Assembly: GCA_030613505.1 (NCBI GenBank)
Contig: JAUWLW010000056.1
Location: 1-16,448, forward strand
Source: Candidatus Zixiibacteriota bacterium
Lineage (GTDB): Bacteria; RBG-13-66-14; B26-G2; WVWN01
Reading direction: 5' to 3'
DNA length: 16,448 nt
In this document: positions 1-7,320 of the stretch, piece after piece
Layout: the number at the start of each line of letters is the position of its first letter
Numbering within the stretch: the first letter of the stretch is position 1
Position numbers and translations under genes: made by a program
The notes under the pieces: model-generated
The model's input: the letters and a program-made list of their open reading frames with translations, nothing else
The model's database searches: none
Told to the model about the DNA's origin: nothing

Positions 1-384
1 CGTTCGCCGTACCGGTACCTGGACCGCGAGGTAAAGGCGGTAGCGTACGAGTACAAGCTGGAGGCGGTGCAGGCGGGCGGCCCGGACGAGCTGGGTACGA
101 CGCGGGTGGACGACGCGCTGCCGGTGACGTTCGCGTTCGGCGTGGCGCCGAACCCGGCGACGACGACGGCCAAGGTGATAATCAATTTACCCGAGGCCGC
201 GGCGGTTAAGGTGAGCCTGTACGACCTGGCGGGACGCCGGGTGACGACGGTAGTGGACCGGGTGCTGAGCGAGGGGGAGTACGCCGCGGCGTTGGACGTG
301 GGCGGCATGCCGGCCGGGGTATACATATTACGGCTGGAGGCCGGCGACCGGGTGGCGGCCAAGCGCCTGGCGGTAGTGCACTAA
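1..384 (+). CDS. C-terminal end of a secreted protein with a T9SS/FlgD-Ig-like sorting domain (5' partial)
   Basis: The frame is open from base 1 to a TAA at 382-384, so only the last 127 residues are visible and the start lies outside the window. The first ~20 residues (YRYLDREVKA...YEYKLEAV) look like the last strands of a fibronectin-like domain. They are followed by a ~75-residue tail beginning PNPATTT, with the pattern VKVSLYDLAGRRV, a turn, then GMPAGVYILRLEAGD and a final KRLAVVH. This is the layout of C-terminal FlgD-Ig/Por-secretion (type A sorting) domains on large exported proteins of Bacteroidota-like and many candidate-phylum bacteria. The usual role is export through the outer membrane or surface anchoring; the enzymatic or adhesive part cannot be seen. 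Codons favour G in third position (GTG, GCG, CTG), unlike tldD downstream. A terminator follows 19 bases after the stop. Confidence 0.8.
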   Translation, partial: RSPYRYLDREVKAVAYEYKLEAVQAGGPDELGTTRVDDALPVTFAFGVAPNPATTTAKVIINLPEAAAVKVSLYDLAGRRVTTVVDRVLSEGEYAAALDVGGMPAGVYILRLEAGDRVAAKRLAVVH

Positions 385-402
385 TCAGCCAGAGCCCAAC
401 GG

Positions 403-431
403 CGGGGCGGCCTTACGGCCGCCCCGTTTTT
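403..431 (+). terminator. Rho-independent terminator after the secreted-protein gene
   Basis: A 10-bp perfect GC-rich stem (403-412 with 417-426) with a TTAC loop is followed directly by TTTTT. It lies 19 bases after the TAA at 384 and separates the first gene from the promoter at 561. Confidence 0.93.
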
Positions 432-560
432 ACTTTTAAATCGTTACGTGCGAACGGCCGCCCGCAAGTTGGCGTTCCGGGTGGTGCTTTTTGCGGGAAA
501 CGCCGCGCCGGGCGGCGTCATTTATCGTATTCGCCGTTGGAGAAGCGGATTTTTTTGGTT

Positions 561-589
561 TTGACACGTGTGTCGCGTTGTGTTAGCAT
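561..589 (+). promoter_or_regulatory. Sigma70-type promoter for the pilin-like/Wzc operon
   Basis: A consensus TTGACA (-35) at 561-566 is followed after exactly 17 bp by TAGCAT at 584-589 (4 of 6 matches to TATAAT). A T-run at 551-556 lies just upstream of the -35. The predicted transcription start is near 596, about 35 bases before the ATG at 631. It is the only promoter-like site seen between the terminator at 431 and the gene at 631. Confidence 0.7.
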
Positions 590-595
590 AAACGT

Positions 596-611
596 TCGGA
601 AGGAATTCCGA
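596..611 (+). promoter_or_regulatory. Hairpin with a GNRA-type loop at the predicted 5' end of the operon mRNA
   Basis: TCGGAA (596-601) and TTCCGA (606-611) form a perfect 6-bp stem around a GGAA tetraloop. It begins at the base predicted as transcription start from the promoter at 561-589. It could be a 5' stabilising hairpin or, as DNA, an operator over +1 to +16. The role is inferred only; the symmetry is plain in the sequence. Confidence 0.35.
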
Positions 612-630
612 GGATTTCGTTGGAGGAAAA

Positions 631-1320
631 ATGTCTGACGACAGCGCTGCTGGAAGGAAAAAGCCGACGGCGGTTTTAATCGCCGGCGTTATCGGTTTAT
701 GGCCGATTCTGTTTATTTTAATAATGTGGGCGCTGGCGCAATGGGGCGGCGCCCCGGGCGAATTTTCGCTCGCGCCCCGAGAGACGACGCGCAACGTCGT
801 CGTCCTCGTCGTAGCGCTGGCGGCGACGCTGGTGCTGGACGTGGGGGCTGTTTTCTTCGGCGTCCGCGCGCTTAAGCGGTCGGTCGGCCGGGGCCGAGCC
901 GTCGTCGGCCTCGTCCTGGCCGGTTTAGGCGCTTTGGCGATATTGTTGTTGTTGGGCGCCGGTATCGCGTTGAGCATAATATTCGGCCGCGGCGGCGATG
1001 GTGAGTTATCGTTGGAGGAGCGCGTGAAGAAGTGCGGCTCCAATCAGGGTAAAATCGCGATTATGTTGGGGCCCGAGATGTGGGGTTTCGACCACCCGGA
1101 CGGGAGGCCCGAGGATTTAAAGGAATTGAATCTATCGCCCAAAGGCGATCTTGTGAAGCCTGAAGAGGGGCCCGCGTATACGACGGACCCGACGGTTTTC
1201 GATTGCCCGGCCGACGACGACGCAGACGACGTTGATTATGCCGTGGACATAACGCCCGAGGGCGAGATTAAGGTCCGCTGTATTGACTCGGCGGGTATAA
1301 AAGAAGGGCACAACCTGTAA
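631..1320 (+). CDS. Membrane protein with DUF4190-like helices and a pilin-like C-terminal domain
   Basis: This 229-residue protein starts at ATG 631, four bases after a strong GGAGG ribosome site (622-626). Three hydrophobic helices lie near residues 14-37, 55-79 and 89-118. The second pair, joined by GVRALKRSVGRGRAVVGLVLAG, resembles the DUF4190 membrane family. After the last helix comes a soluble ~105-residue domain. Its spacing recalls the globular part of type IV pilin/pseudopilin-like proteins: KKCGSNQGKIAIM, then DHPDGRPEDLKEL, FDCPADDDADDVDYAVD and a final VRC. Its three cysteines are C135, C192 and C217. There is no prepilin peptidase site at the N-terminus, so it is unlikely to be a classic pilin. 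It is the first gene of an operon and ends 8 bases before the Wzc-like kinase gene, which suggests an envelope or polysaccharide role. The function is unknown; the domain readings are by eye. Confidence 0.85.
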   Translation: MSDDSAAGRKKPTAVLIAGVIGLWPILFILIMWALAQWGGAPGEFSLAPRETTRNVVVLVVALAATLVLDVGAVFFGVRALKRSVGRGRAVVGLVLAGLGALAILLLLGAGIALSIIFGRGGDGELSLEERVKKCGSNQGKIAIMLGPEMWGFDHPDGRPEDLKELNLSPKGDLVKPEEGPAYTTDPTVFDCPADDDADDVDYAVDITPEGEIKVRCIDSAGIKEGHNL

Positions 1321-1328
1321 AAAGCGAT

Positions 1329-3701
1329 ATGGAAGAGCCGAGGCGAGGCGAAGCCGAGCTGCGGGCGTTGGACGCGGGCGTGTCGCTGGGGGACTACCTC
1401 CGCGTCGTGATACGCCGCAAATGGGCGGTCGTAATAATCTTTTTGACGACGGTGGTTTTGGCGACGCTCGTCAGCCTTCGCATGCCCAAAGTGTACCAGA
1501 CGTCGGTAACGGTGAAGGTCAGCCAACGGGTCGTAGGCCAGACCATACTGCCGACTTACTACTACGACCCCTTCTTCCTGGAAACCGAGATCGAGATGAT
1601 TCGCAGCCGCGCGCTCCTGACGACGGTCGCGAATCGCCTCGGCATTACGTACCGGGTCGCGGCCGCGCCGCCCCGCCTTTGCGACGCGGTGGCCAAGGCC
1701 GAGTTCGCCGAGGGCACCCCGGCGGGCGACCTCGTCGTAACTTTCGTCGATCCCCACACCTTTAGGGTTTGTTTCGACGGCCGCCCTGCCGGCGCGGGGC
1801 GCACGGGCGAGGTTTTCGAAGCCGACTTTGGGGTGCTGCTCCTCGAGACGGACCGCGCCCGCGCCGGCGATAAGATCGTAATTAAAGTGCAAAAAGTGGA
1901 CGCCGTCGTCTCAGGCCTAATGGCCTCGATTCACGTCAAGCGGGTGGAGAACGTAAACATGTTGCGGGTGGTCGTCAAGGGGCGCGACCCCAAGAAAGTC
2001 GCGCGCCTCGCCAACGCCGCCGCCGACGCATACGTGGACGCGAGCCTGGAAGAGAAGAGGCTGCAGGCGACCACCACGCGTATATTTATCGAAGAGCAGA
2101 TCGAGCGAACCGCGGATAACCTCCGCCAGGCCGAAACCGAGCTCGAGACCTTCAAGCGGGAAACAGGCATATTGGATATGAGTGCCGAGACCAGGCACTA
2201 CGTCACGCTCCTCGGCAACCTCGAGTCGCAGCTTTTAGAGGAGAGCCTGGACCGGCAGATATCCGCGGTGGAATTGGATATATTGAAGCGGCGGCGGGCG
2301 ACGCTCTCCGGGGAAAGCGGGACCTTTCCCACGGAGGAGGTCCTGATATCGCGTTTCGCCGCCGGCAGCGTGCTGCAACAACTCGAAAACCGGATCATCG
2401 AGTTGCGGCGCCGCCGTACGGAGTTGGTCCAGACTCGGACGGCCGAACACCCGGTGGTTAAAGCCGTGGACGCCGAAATCGCCGCGGCCGAAGACGAGTT
2501 CAAGCGCGCGCTGTCCGACGTGCTCGAACACGGCGAGCTTGCCACCAACGTCGAACTGGGGGACGAAAAGGTAGCGCTAATCGAAGACGCCATGGTCGAC
2601 TATCGGGAGCTCACGGCCTCGTTGCCCCAAAAGGAGATGGTGCTGAACCGCCTAGTTCGCGCCTACCAAGTAAACGAACAAGTGTACACGACGTTGTTGG
2701 AGAAGCTGCAGGAAGCCAAGATCAACGAGGCCATGCGAACCGCTGACATAAGGGTCGTCGACTACGCCCTCGTCCCGCGAGTGCCCGTAAGCCCTAATTA
2801 CGCCAAGAACATTTTGGTGGGGATATTACTGGGCGTCTTCCTCGGCGTGGGCGTGGCGTACGTCCTCGAGTTCGCCGATACGTCGCTCAACACCGTGGAG
2901 GAAGTGGAACGGCGGCTGGGCGCGCCGGTAATCGGAATAATACCGCGGATAGGGGGCGGCGGCGTAGGCCGGTTGGTGCAGAGGCCCGACGAGTTCGATA
3001 ATTATTTCGTAACCCATACGTACCCCAAGTCGCCGGTGGCCGAGGCGTTCCGCACTCTCCGGACGGCGATCCGTGCCTCGGGCGTCGACGTCGACGTTAA
3101 GAAAATTTTAATCACCGGTACCGGTTTGGGCGACGGCAAGACCATAACGTCCATTAACTTGGCGGTGATATTCGCCCAGGCCGGCGACGCCGCCGTATTG
3201 GTGGATTGCGACCTCCGCCGCGCTACGGCACACCGCGCCTTCGGCGTCGAGAGGGTTCCCGGCCTGGCGGAAGTAATTATGGACCGGGCCGAGCTCGACG
3301 AGGCCCTCCGCACCACCGGCGTCGAGAACCTGACGATATTGCCCAGCGGCGTCGTACCTCCCAACCCGTCGGAACTTTTGGGCTCGAAAAAGTTCGAAAC
3401 GGTTCTCGGCGAGTTGACGACCAGGTTCGGCCGCGTCGTCATGGACGCGCCGCCCGTCCTGGCCGTGACCGACGCCCTCGTCTTGGGGGGGCTGGCCGAC
3501 GGCGTGTGTTTCGTGGTATGCGCCGGGCGGACCGACCGGAACGCGGCCCGCCGCGCGTTGGAGCTTTTGGAACGTTCCGGCTGCAGGGTTCTGGGGGTAG
3601 TCTTCAACCAGGCCGAGATGGCGCGCGTTTTCGGCGCGTACGGCTACAAATATTACAGTCAATACTACCAGGCGTATACCGATCAGGAAGGGTCTTCGTG
3701 A
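1329..3701 (+). CDS. Wzc-like polysaccharide co-polymerase with C-terminal BY-family tyrosine kinase
   Basis: This 790-residue inner-membrane protein should control chain length and export of an exopolysaccharide or capsule and autophosphorylate on tyrosine. In order: a Wzz domain from residue ~15 with a first membrane helix (~30-50), a long periplasmic coiled-coil/GNVR region (~230-480), a second helix (~493-513), and a cytoplasmic BY-kinase. The kinase has Walker A ITGTGLGDGKT (595-605), Walker A' VDCDLRR (625-631) and Walker B VVMDAPP (703-709). It ends in a cluster of seven tyrosines (771-783). The proline usually found before the xGK part of the BY-kinase P-loop is replaced by Leu600. 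The ATG at 1329 lacks a good ribosome site and lies 8 bases after the previous stop, so translation is probably coupled. Kinase and transporter scaffold are fused in one chain, as in proteobacterial Wzc. The matching Wza-type gene is 5 kb away on the other strand. Confidence 0.95.
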   Translation: MEEPRRGEAELRALDAGVSLGDYLRVVIRRKWAVVIIFLTTVVLATLVSLRMPKVYQTSVTVKVSQRVVGQTILPTYYYDPFFLETEIEMIRSRALLTTVANRLGITYRVAAAPPRLCDAVAKAEFAEGTPAGDLVVTFVDPHTFRVCFDGRPAGAGRTGEVFEADFGVLLLETDRARAGDKIVIKVQKVDAVVSGLMASIHVKRVENVNMLRVVVKGRDPKKVARLANAAADAYVDASLEEKRLQATTTRIFIEEQIERTADNLRQAETELETFKRETGILDMSAETRHYVTLLGNLESQLLEESLDRQISAVELDILKRRRATLSGESGTFPTEEVLISRFAAGSVLQQLENRIIELRRRRTELVQTRTAEHPVVKAVDAEIAAAEDEFKRALSDVLEHGELATNVELGDEKVALIEDAMVDYRELTASLPQKEMVLNRLVRAYQVNEQVYTTLLEKLQEAKINEAMRTADIRVVDYALVPRVPVSPNYAKNILVGILLGVFLGVGVAYVLEFADTSLNTVEEVERRLGAPVIGIIPRIGGGGVGRLVQRPDEFDNYFVTHTYPKSPVAEAFRTLRTAIRASGVDVDVKKILITGTGLGDGKTITSINLAVIFAQAGDAAVLVDCDLRRATAHRAFGVERVPGLAEVIMDRAELDEALRTTGVENLTILPSGVVPPNPSELLGSKKFETVLGELTTRFGRVVMDAPPVLAVTDALVLGGLADGVCFVVCAGRTDRNAARRALELLERSGCRVLGVVFNQAEMARVFGAYGYKYYSQYYQAYTDQEGSS

Positions 3702-4714
3702 TAAGCGTTTCGGCGCGGCGTCTCGTCGCCCGCGCTCTGGGCGGCGACGCCGTAGACGTCGGCGCTTTAGTCGCCGCCCGGCGGGCTTGCGGCTCCTGGC
3801 GCCGGCTCGGCGAAATCTTACGGGAGGAGCGGCTGGCCCCGCTTCTAGCGTACCGTCTCCGTGGCCGCGATTTTCCGGCCGACCGCAAGTTCGTGGCGGG
3901 GCTTCGAGCTTTGGCCCGCGAGGTCCTCGCCGCGAATTTGTTGCGCTGGAAATCGTACGAGGGGTTACACCGTAAATTAGCCGCGGCGGGGATCCCGGCG
4001 CTCCCGATCAAGGGGATCGACGTAGCGTTCGCCTCTTATCCTACTCCCGCCTGCCGGCCGATGACCGATATCGACCTGTTGGTCGCGCCCGAAGATTTCG
4101 AGGGCGCCGGAACCGTTCTCGTGAAGGAGGGTTTCTCGCCGATTCCGGGCGAAAGGCCTTGGTGGCCCAGTACAACTTTTATGCGCGACGGCGAAACGGC
4201 GGACTTGCATTGGAGCCCGGCTGCGGCGCTCCCGCCGCGGCGAGAAACGGCCTCCCGTACCTTCCGCGAAAATGTAAACGGCCCCGGCGACGAATTCCGG
4301 TTGTTAGTATCTGTGTGCCATCACCAAAACCATTTCTTTTCGTTGCCTTTGCTCGATTTTTACGAGGCGTTAATGTTGGCGGGCCGCGTTTCGTGGCCCC
4401 GTTATTGGCCTTTGGCGCGACGGTGGGGGGCGCTGCGAGCGACGCGGTTCGTATTTGCGCTGGCGCGTTTTTTCTTCGGGCGAGGGTCCACCGCCGGGAA
4501 ATTCGGTATCCTGAAGACGCTGGCCCGGCCGGCTTTTTCGGGCGCTGACGTAGGCCGGGGCCGCCGCGCGGCCGCCGTTTACGTCTTGTCGCTCGACAAC
4601 CCGGCGGCGGCGCTCGCCTGGAGTATGCGAAGGCTGAACTGGACCAGACAGATCCTTACTCGCGGTTCGTCCGCGAAGTCCTTTTCAATGTCAAAGAAGG
4701 AGAAAGCTCTTTGA
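3698..4714 (+). CDS. NTP_transf_5-family nucleotidyltransferase
   Basis: The 338-residue product is read from GTG 3698, which overlaps the kinase stop as GTGA. An AGGAAGGG ribosome site (3685-3692) ends 5 bases upstream. The frame stays open far upstream inside the kinase gene, but that part is non-coding. The core matches the uncharacterised nucleotidyltransferase family PF14907: AAAGIPALPIKGIDVA, then YPTPACRPMTDIDLLV with acidic residues D124 and D126, and a third acidic residue in ADLHW (D169). The three acidic residues expected for metal-dependent nucleotidyl transfer are therefore present. Members are often found in exopolysaccharide and natural-product clusters, but the acceptor is unknown. 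The overlap with wzc implies co-translation and a role linked to the same polysaccharide. Codon use in the C-terminal third is richer in T than in the flanking genes. Confidence 0.85.
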   Translation: MISVSARRLVARALGGDAVDVGALVAARRACGSWRRLGEILREERLAPLLAYRLRGRDFPADRKFVAGLRALAREVLAANLLRWKSYEGLHRKLAAAGIPALPIKGIDVAFASYPTPACRPMTDIDLLVAPEDFEGAGTVLVKEGFSPIPGERPWWPSTTFMRDGETADLHWSPAAALPPRRETASRTFRENVNGPGDEFRLLVSVCHHQNHFFSLPLLDFYEALMLAGRVSWPRYWPLARRWGALRATRFVFALARFFFGRGSTAGKFGILKTLARPAFSGADVGRGRRAAAVYVLSLDNPAAALAWSMRRLNWTRQILTRGSSAKSFSMSKKEKAL

Positions 4715-5691
4715 AACTGCGCGAATTTTTCGACCGCGCGTTGGCCGTCGGCCGTGCCAACGACCCCCGCGGCGAGGACGGCATCTTGGCCTACCTGGCC
4801 AAGGAACGTCGAACCTACGAAGCTTTGGCTGAAGACGCCAAGGGCGACTTCGACGTCGACCGTTTGAACAACCCGTACCACGATACCCGCATACTCAACG
4901 GCGCCGACGACGTCGACGTAAAGGCCATAATGGTGGGGATAGACTTCGAGGTCGGCGAGCTGGTACTGGCGGACCGACTGCGCGAGCGCGGCGCGCAGGT
5001 CGACCTCTGCGTAGCCCATCACCCCGAAGGGTACGCGCTGGCCAACCTCTACCGCGTTATGGAGATGCAGGCCGACGTGCTGGCCAAATTGGGCATCCCC
5101 ATCACCGTGGCCGAGGGCATTCTCGACCCCCGCCTCCACGAAGTCAAAAGGCGGGTGCTGGTGCAAAACCATACCCGCGCGGTGGACGCCGCGAAGCTGC
5201 TGGGTCTTCCCTTCGCATGTTTGCACACCGTGGCGGACAACTGCGTAACCAAGTACCTCCAGGACCTCTTCGACCGCGAGGGAGTGGAAACGCTCGCGGA
5301 CGTGGTGGCCCTGTTGAAGGCCCAGCCGGAGTACGCCGAGGCCAAGCTCCACGGCTCCGGCCTGCAAATCCTGGCCCGCTCCATAAAGTCGGAATACAAC
5401 ACGGCGCGCATCCGCGTGGGCGAGGTCTTCGTCGATATGACCGGCGGCACGGGCGGCTCGAAGTGGATGTTCGAGAAGTTGGCCACCAACACCAACGTGG
5501 GGACTTTCGTGGGCATGCACGTCTCCGAAGAGAACTTGAAAATAGCGAAGGACAACCACATCAACGTCGTAATCGCGGGCCACGCTCCCTCCGACTCGTT
5601 GGGATTGAACCTTCTCCTCGACGGCGTCACGGCGGACGAGAAGCTCGAGGTGACGGCGTGTTCCGGATACGAGCGCGTGAAGCGCAGCTGA
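4711..5691 (+). CDS. NIF3-family dinuclear-metal protein
   Basis: This 326-residue protein starts at TTG 4711, overlapping the previous stop as TTGA, with AAGGAG (4697-4702) 8 bases upstream. It resembles the NIF3/YbgI (DUF34) family, whose members bind two metals and may act as hydrolases of uncertain substrate. Candidate ligands are H103-H104 in AHHPEG, H172 and D176 in HTVADN, and H291/D295 in AGHAPSDSLG, arranged as in the family. The segment VFVDMTGGTGGSKWMFEKLA in the second half resembles a glycine-rich loop of longer NIF3 proteins. It sits between the nucleotidyltransferase and tldD in one operon (32-base gap to tldD). The family call is fairly sure; the substrate is not known. Confidence 0.83.
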   Translation: MKLREFFDRALAVGRANDPRGEDGILAYLAKERRTYEALAEDAKGDFDVDRLNNPYHDTRILNGADDVDVKAIMVGIDFEVGELVLADRLRERGAQVDLCVAHHPEGYALANLYRVMEMQADVLAKLGIPITVAEGILDPRLHEVKRRVLVQNHTRAVDAAKLLGLPFACLHTVADNCVTKYLQDLFDREGVETLADVVALLKAQPEYAEAKLHGSGLQILARSIKSEYNTARIRVGEVFVDMTGGTGGSKWMFEKLATNTNVGTFVGMHVSEENLKIAKDNHINVVIAGHAPSDSLGLNLLLDGVTADEKLEVTACSGYERVKRS

Positions 5692-5722
5692 CGCCGTTGC
5701 TTTAACGTAAGGAAGGTGCGTG

Positions 5723-7168
5723 ATGAAGGATTTAATCGGCAACGTTTTGGACCTGGTACAGACCGAAGGCGCGAGCTACGGCGACATCCGCGTCTTGCGC
5801 CGCCGCAGCGAGAACTTGGAGGCGAAGAACGGCAAACCGGAGGCCATCACGGCCGCGGAGACCGAGGGCTTCGGCGTGCGCGTCGTCGTCGACGGCGCCT
5901 GGGGGTTCGCCGCGTCGTCCAAGTTGGGCAAGGATGAGATGTTCCGCGTGGCCTCGCAGGCCGTGGCGATTGCCCGGGCGAGCGCGCGCTTCAAGGCCGA
6001 GGACGTCGTCCTCGCGCCGCAGGAGGCGGTCGTGAAGTCGTGGGCCAACGACGTGGGCGAGGACCCCTTCGCCGTCCCGCTCGAGGAGCGGATGGACCTT
6101 CTGGTCCGGGCGACGGCGGAGATTTCGCGCGGCGAGCGGATAAAGGTGTCGGAGGGGTTCCTGCAGTTCTGGCGGACGGAAAAAATCTTCGCTTCCACCG
6201 AGGACGCCTTTATCGAACAGAAAATCGTCGAGTCCGGCGGCGGCCTCGTCGCGACCGCGGTATCGGACGACGACATCCAGACGCGCTCGTACCCCAATTC
6301 CTTCCGCGGCAACTTCGGCACCGTCGGCTACGAGTCCATCCGCGAGCTCGACCTCTTGGGCAACGCGCCCCGCGTCGCCGACGAGGCGGCCCAGCTCCTT
6401 AGCGCCCAGGTCTGTCCCACGAGCGAAACGACGCTTATTATCGGCCCCTCGCAGCTCGCGTTGCAAGTGCACGAGTCGTGCGGCCACCCCGTCGAGCTCG
6501 ACCGCGTGCTGGGCCAGGAGGCCGCTTACGCCGGGACGTCTTTCCTCACGCTCGACAAGGTCGGCAAGTTCCAATACGGCTCGCCCATCGTCAACATCGT
6601 CGCCGACGCCACCGTGCCCGGCGGCCTGGGCACCTTCGGCTACGACGACGAGGGCGTCCCGGCGCAGCGCACCGACATCGTGAAGGAGGGCCTCTTCGTC
6701 GGCTACCTCACCAACCGCGAGACGGCGCCGGTGCTGGGGCCGGAGGCGCGCTCCAACGGGACGGCGCGCGCCGAGTCGTGGAACAACATCCCCATCATCC
6801 GCATGACCAACATCAACCTCCTTCCCGGCGACTCGTCGCTGGAGGAGATGATCGCGACCACCGACGACGGCCTCTTCGTCGAGATCAACCGCTCCTGGTC
6901 CATCGACGACAAGCGCACCAACTTCCAGTTCACGGCGGAGTGGGGCCGCCTCGTCAAGAACGGCAAGCTCGGCGCCGTCGTCAAGAACCCGACGTACACC
7001 GGCAAGACCCCCGTCTTCTGGGGCAACTGCGACGCCATCGGCAACGAGAGCGAGTGGCGGATGTGGGGGACGCCCAACTGCGGCAAAGGCCAACCGGGGC
7101 AGACGATGCACGTAGGCCACGGCACCGCCGCGGCCCGCTTCCGCAAAGTCAACGTCCAGGGGGCTTAA
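5723..7168 (+). CDS. tldD: TldD metalloprotease
   Basis: This 481-residue zinc protease belongs to the TldD/PmbA family. With TldE/PmbA, TldD degrades unfolded or modified peptides and in some bacteria matures peptide antibiotics. The zinc motif HESCGH is at residues 250-255, followed by PVELDRVLGQEAAYAGTSF. The family C-terminus GQTMHVGHGTAAARFRKVNV is present and the length is normal (~480), so the gene looks intact. ATG 5723 is chosen over the preceding GTG at 5720 because AAGGAAGG (5709-5716) ends 6 bases before it. TldD normally works as a heterodimer with TldE, but no tldE/pmbA gene is visible here. The gene is last in its operon and is followed by a strong terminator. It uses C-ending codons (GTC, CTC, TTC) more than its neighbours. 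Confidence 0.95.
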   Translation: MKDLIGNVLDLVQTEGASYGDIRVLRRRSENLEAKNGKPEAITAAETEGFGVRVVVDGAWGFAASSKLGKDEMFRVASQAVAIARASARFKAEDVVLAPQEAVVKSWANDVGEDPFAVPLEERMDLLVRATAEISRGERIKVSEGFLQFWRTEKIFASTEDAFIEQKIVESGGGLVATAVSDDDIQTRSYPNSFRGNFGTVGYESIRELDLLGNAPRVADEAAQLLSAQVCPTSETTLIIGPSQLALQVHESCGHPVELDRVLGQEAAYAGTSFLTLDKVGKFQYGSPIVNIVADATVPGGLGTFGYDDEGVPAQRTDIVKEGLFVGYLTNRETAPVLGPEARSNGTARAESWNNIPIIRMTNINLLPGDSSLEEMIATTDDGLFVEINRSWSIDDKRTNFQFTAEWGRLVKNGKLGAVVKNPTYTGKTPVFWGNCDAIGNESEWRMWGTPNCGKGQPGQTMHVGHGTAAARFRKVNVQGA

Positions 7169-7188
7169 AGTTTCGTTAGGGAAGTCTC

Positions 7189-7216
7189 AAGGCCGGGCTT
7201 AGGCCCGGCCTTTTTA
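7189..7216 (+). terminator. Rho-independent terminator after tldD
   Basis: GGCCGGGC (7191-7198) pairs with GCCCGGCC (7203-7210) around a TTAG loop. Flanking AA/TT extends the stem and TTTTT follows. It lies 20 bases after the tldD stop and closes the long plus-strand operon. Confidence 0.93.
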
Positions 7217-7242
7217 TATATGTCGCGGCATAAATTCGGGAC

Positions 7243-7295
7243 GTTTTATCTTAATAATTTATAGGCTTGACCGCGCCGGTAAATTTCGTTATAAT
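7243..7295 (+). promoter_or_regulatory. Strong sigma70-type promoter with AT-rich upstream element
   Basis: TTGACC (7267-7272) and a perfect TATAAT (7290-7295) are separated by 17 bp. An AT-rich stretch at 7243-7263, unusual in this GC-rich DNA, sits where an UP element would. The predicted start is near 7302, about 19 bases before the ATG at 7321. The TTG of the -35 box also opens a longer reading frame, which is not the real protein start. Confidence 0.88.
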
Positions 7296-7320
7296 GCAAA
7301 AGTCAACAGGGAGGTTCGTT

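Larger units (their letters stand above)
385..630. other. Intergenic region between the secreted protein and the pilin-like/Wzc operon
   Basis: This 246-base stretch holds the terminator (403-431), a segment at about 432-550 in which I see no gene or clear structure, then the promoter (561-589), the 5' hairpin (596-611) and the ribosome site (622-626). It is the longest gene-free stretch in the window. Confidence 0.7.

Noticed and set aside
3206-3697. Upstream extension of the nucleotidyltransferase frame into the kinase gene
   Set aside because: It lies wholly within the conserved kinase domain, its product is Arg/Gly-rich, and GTG 3698 has a good ribosome site and a normal family length.
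4579-5742. Antisense frame of about 387 codons over the NIF3 gene
   Set aside because: The sense frame has NIF3 metal-binding motifs and good start signals; the antisense frame has no ribosome site and no family features.
5732-7120. Long open frame antisense to tldD (about 460 codons)
   Set aside because: GC-rich C-ending codons on the sense strand remove stops from the opposite frame. The sense protein has intact TldD motifs; the antisense product is Arg/Val/Asp-rich with no recognisable domain.
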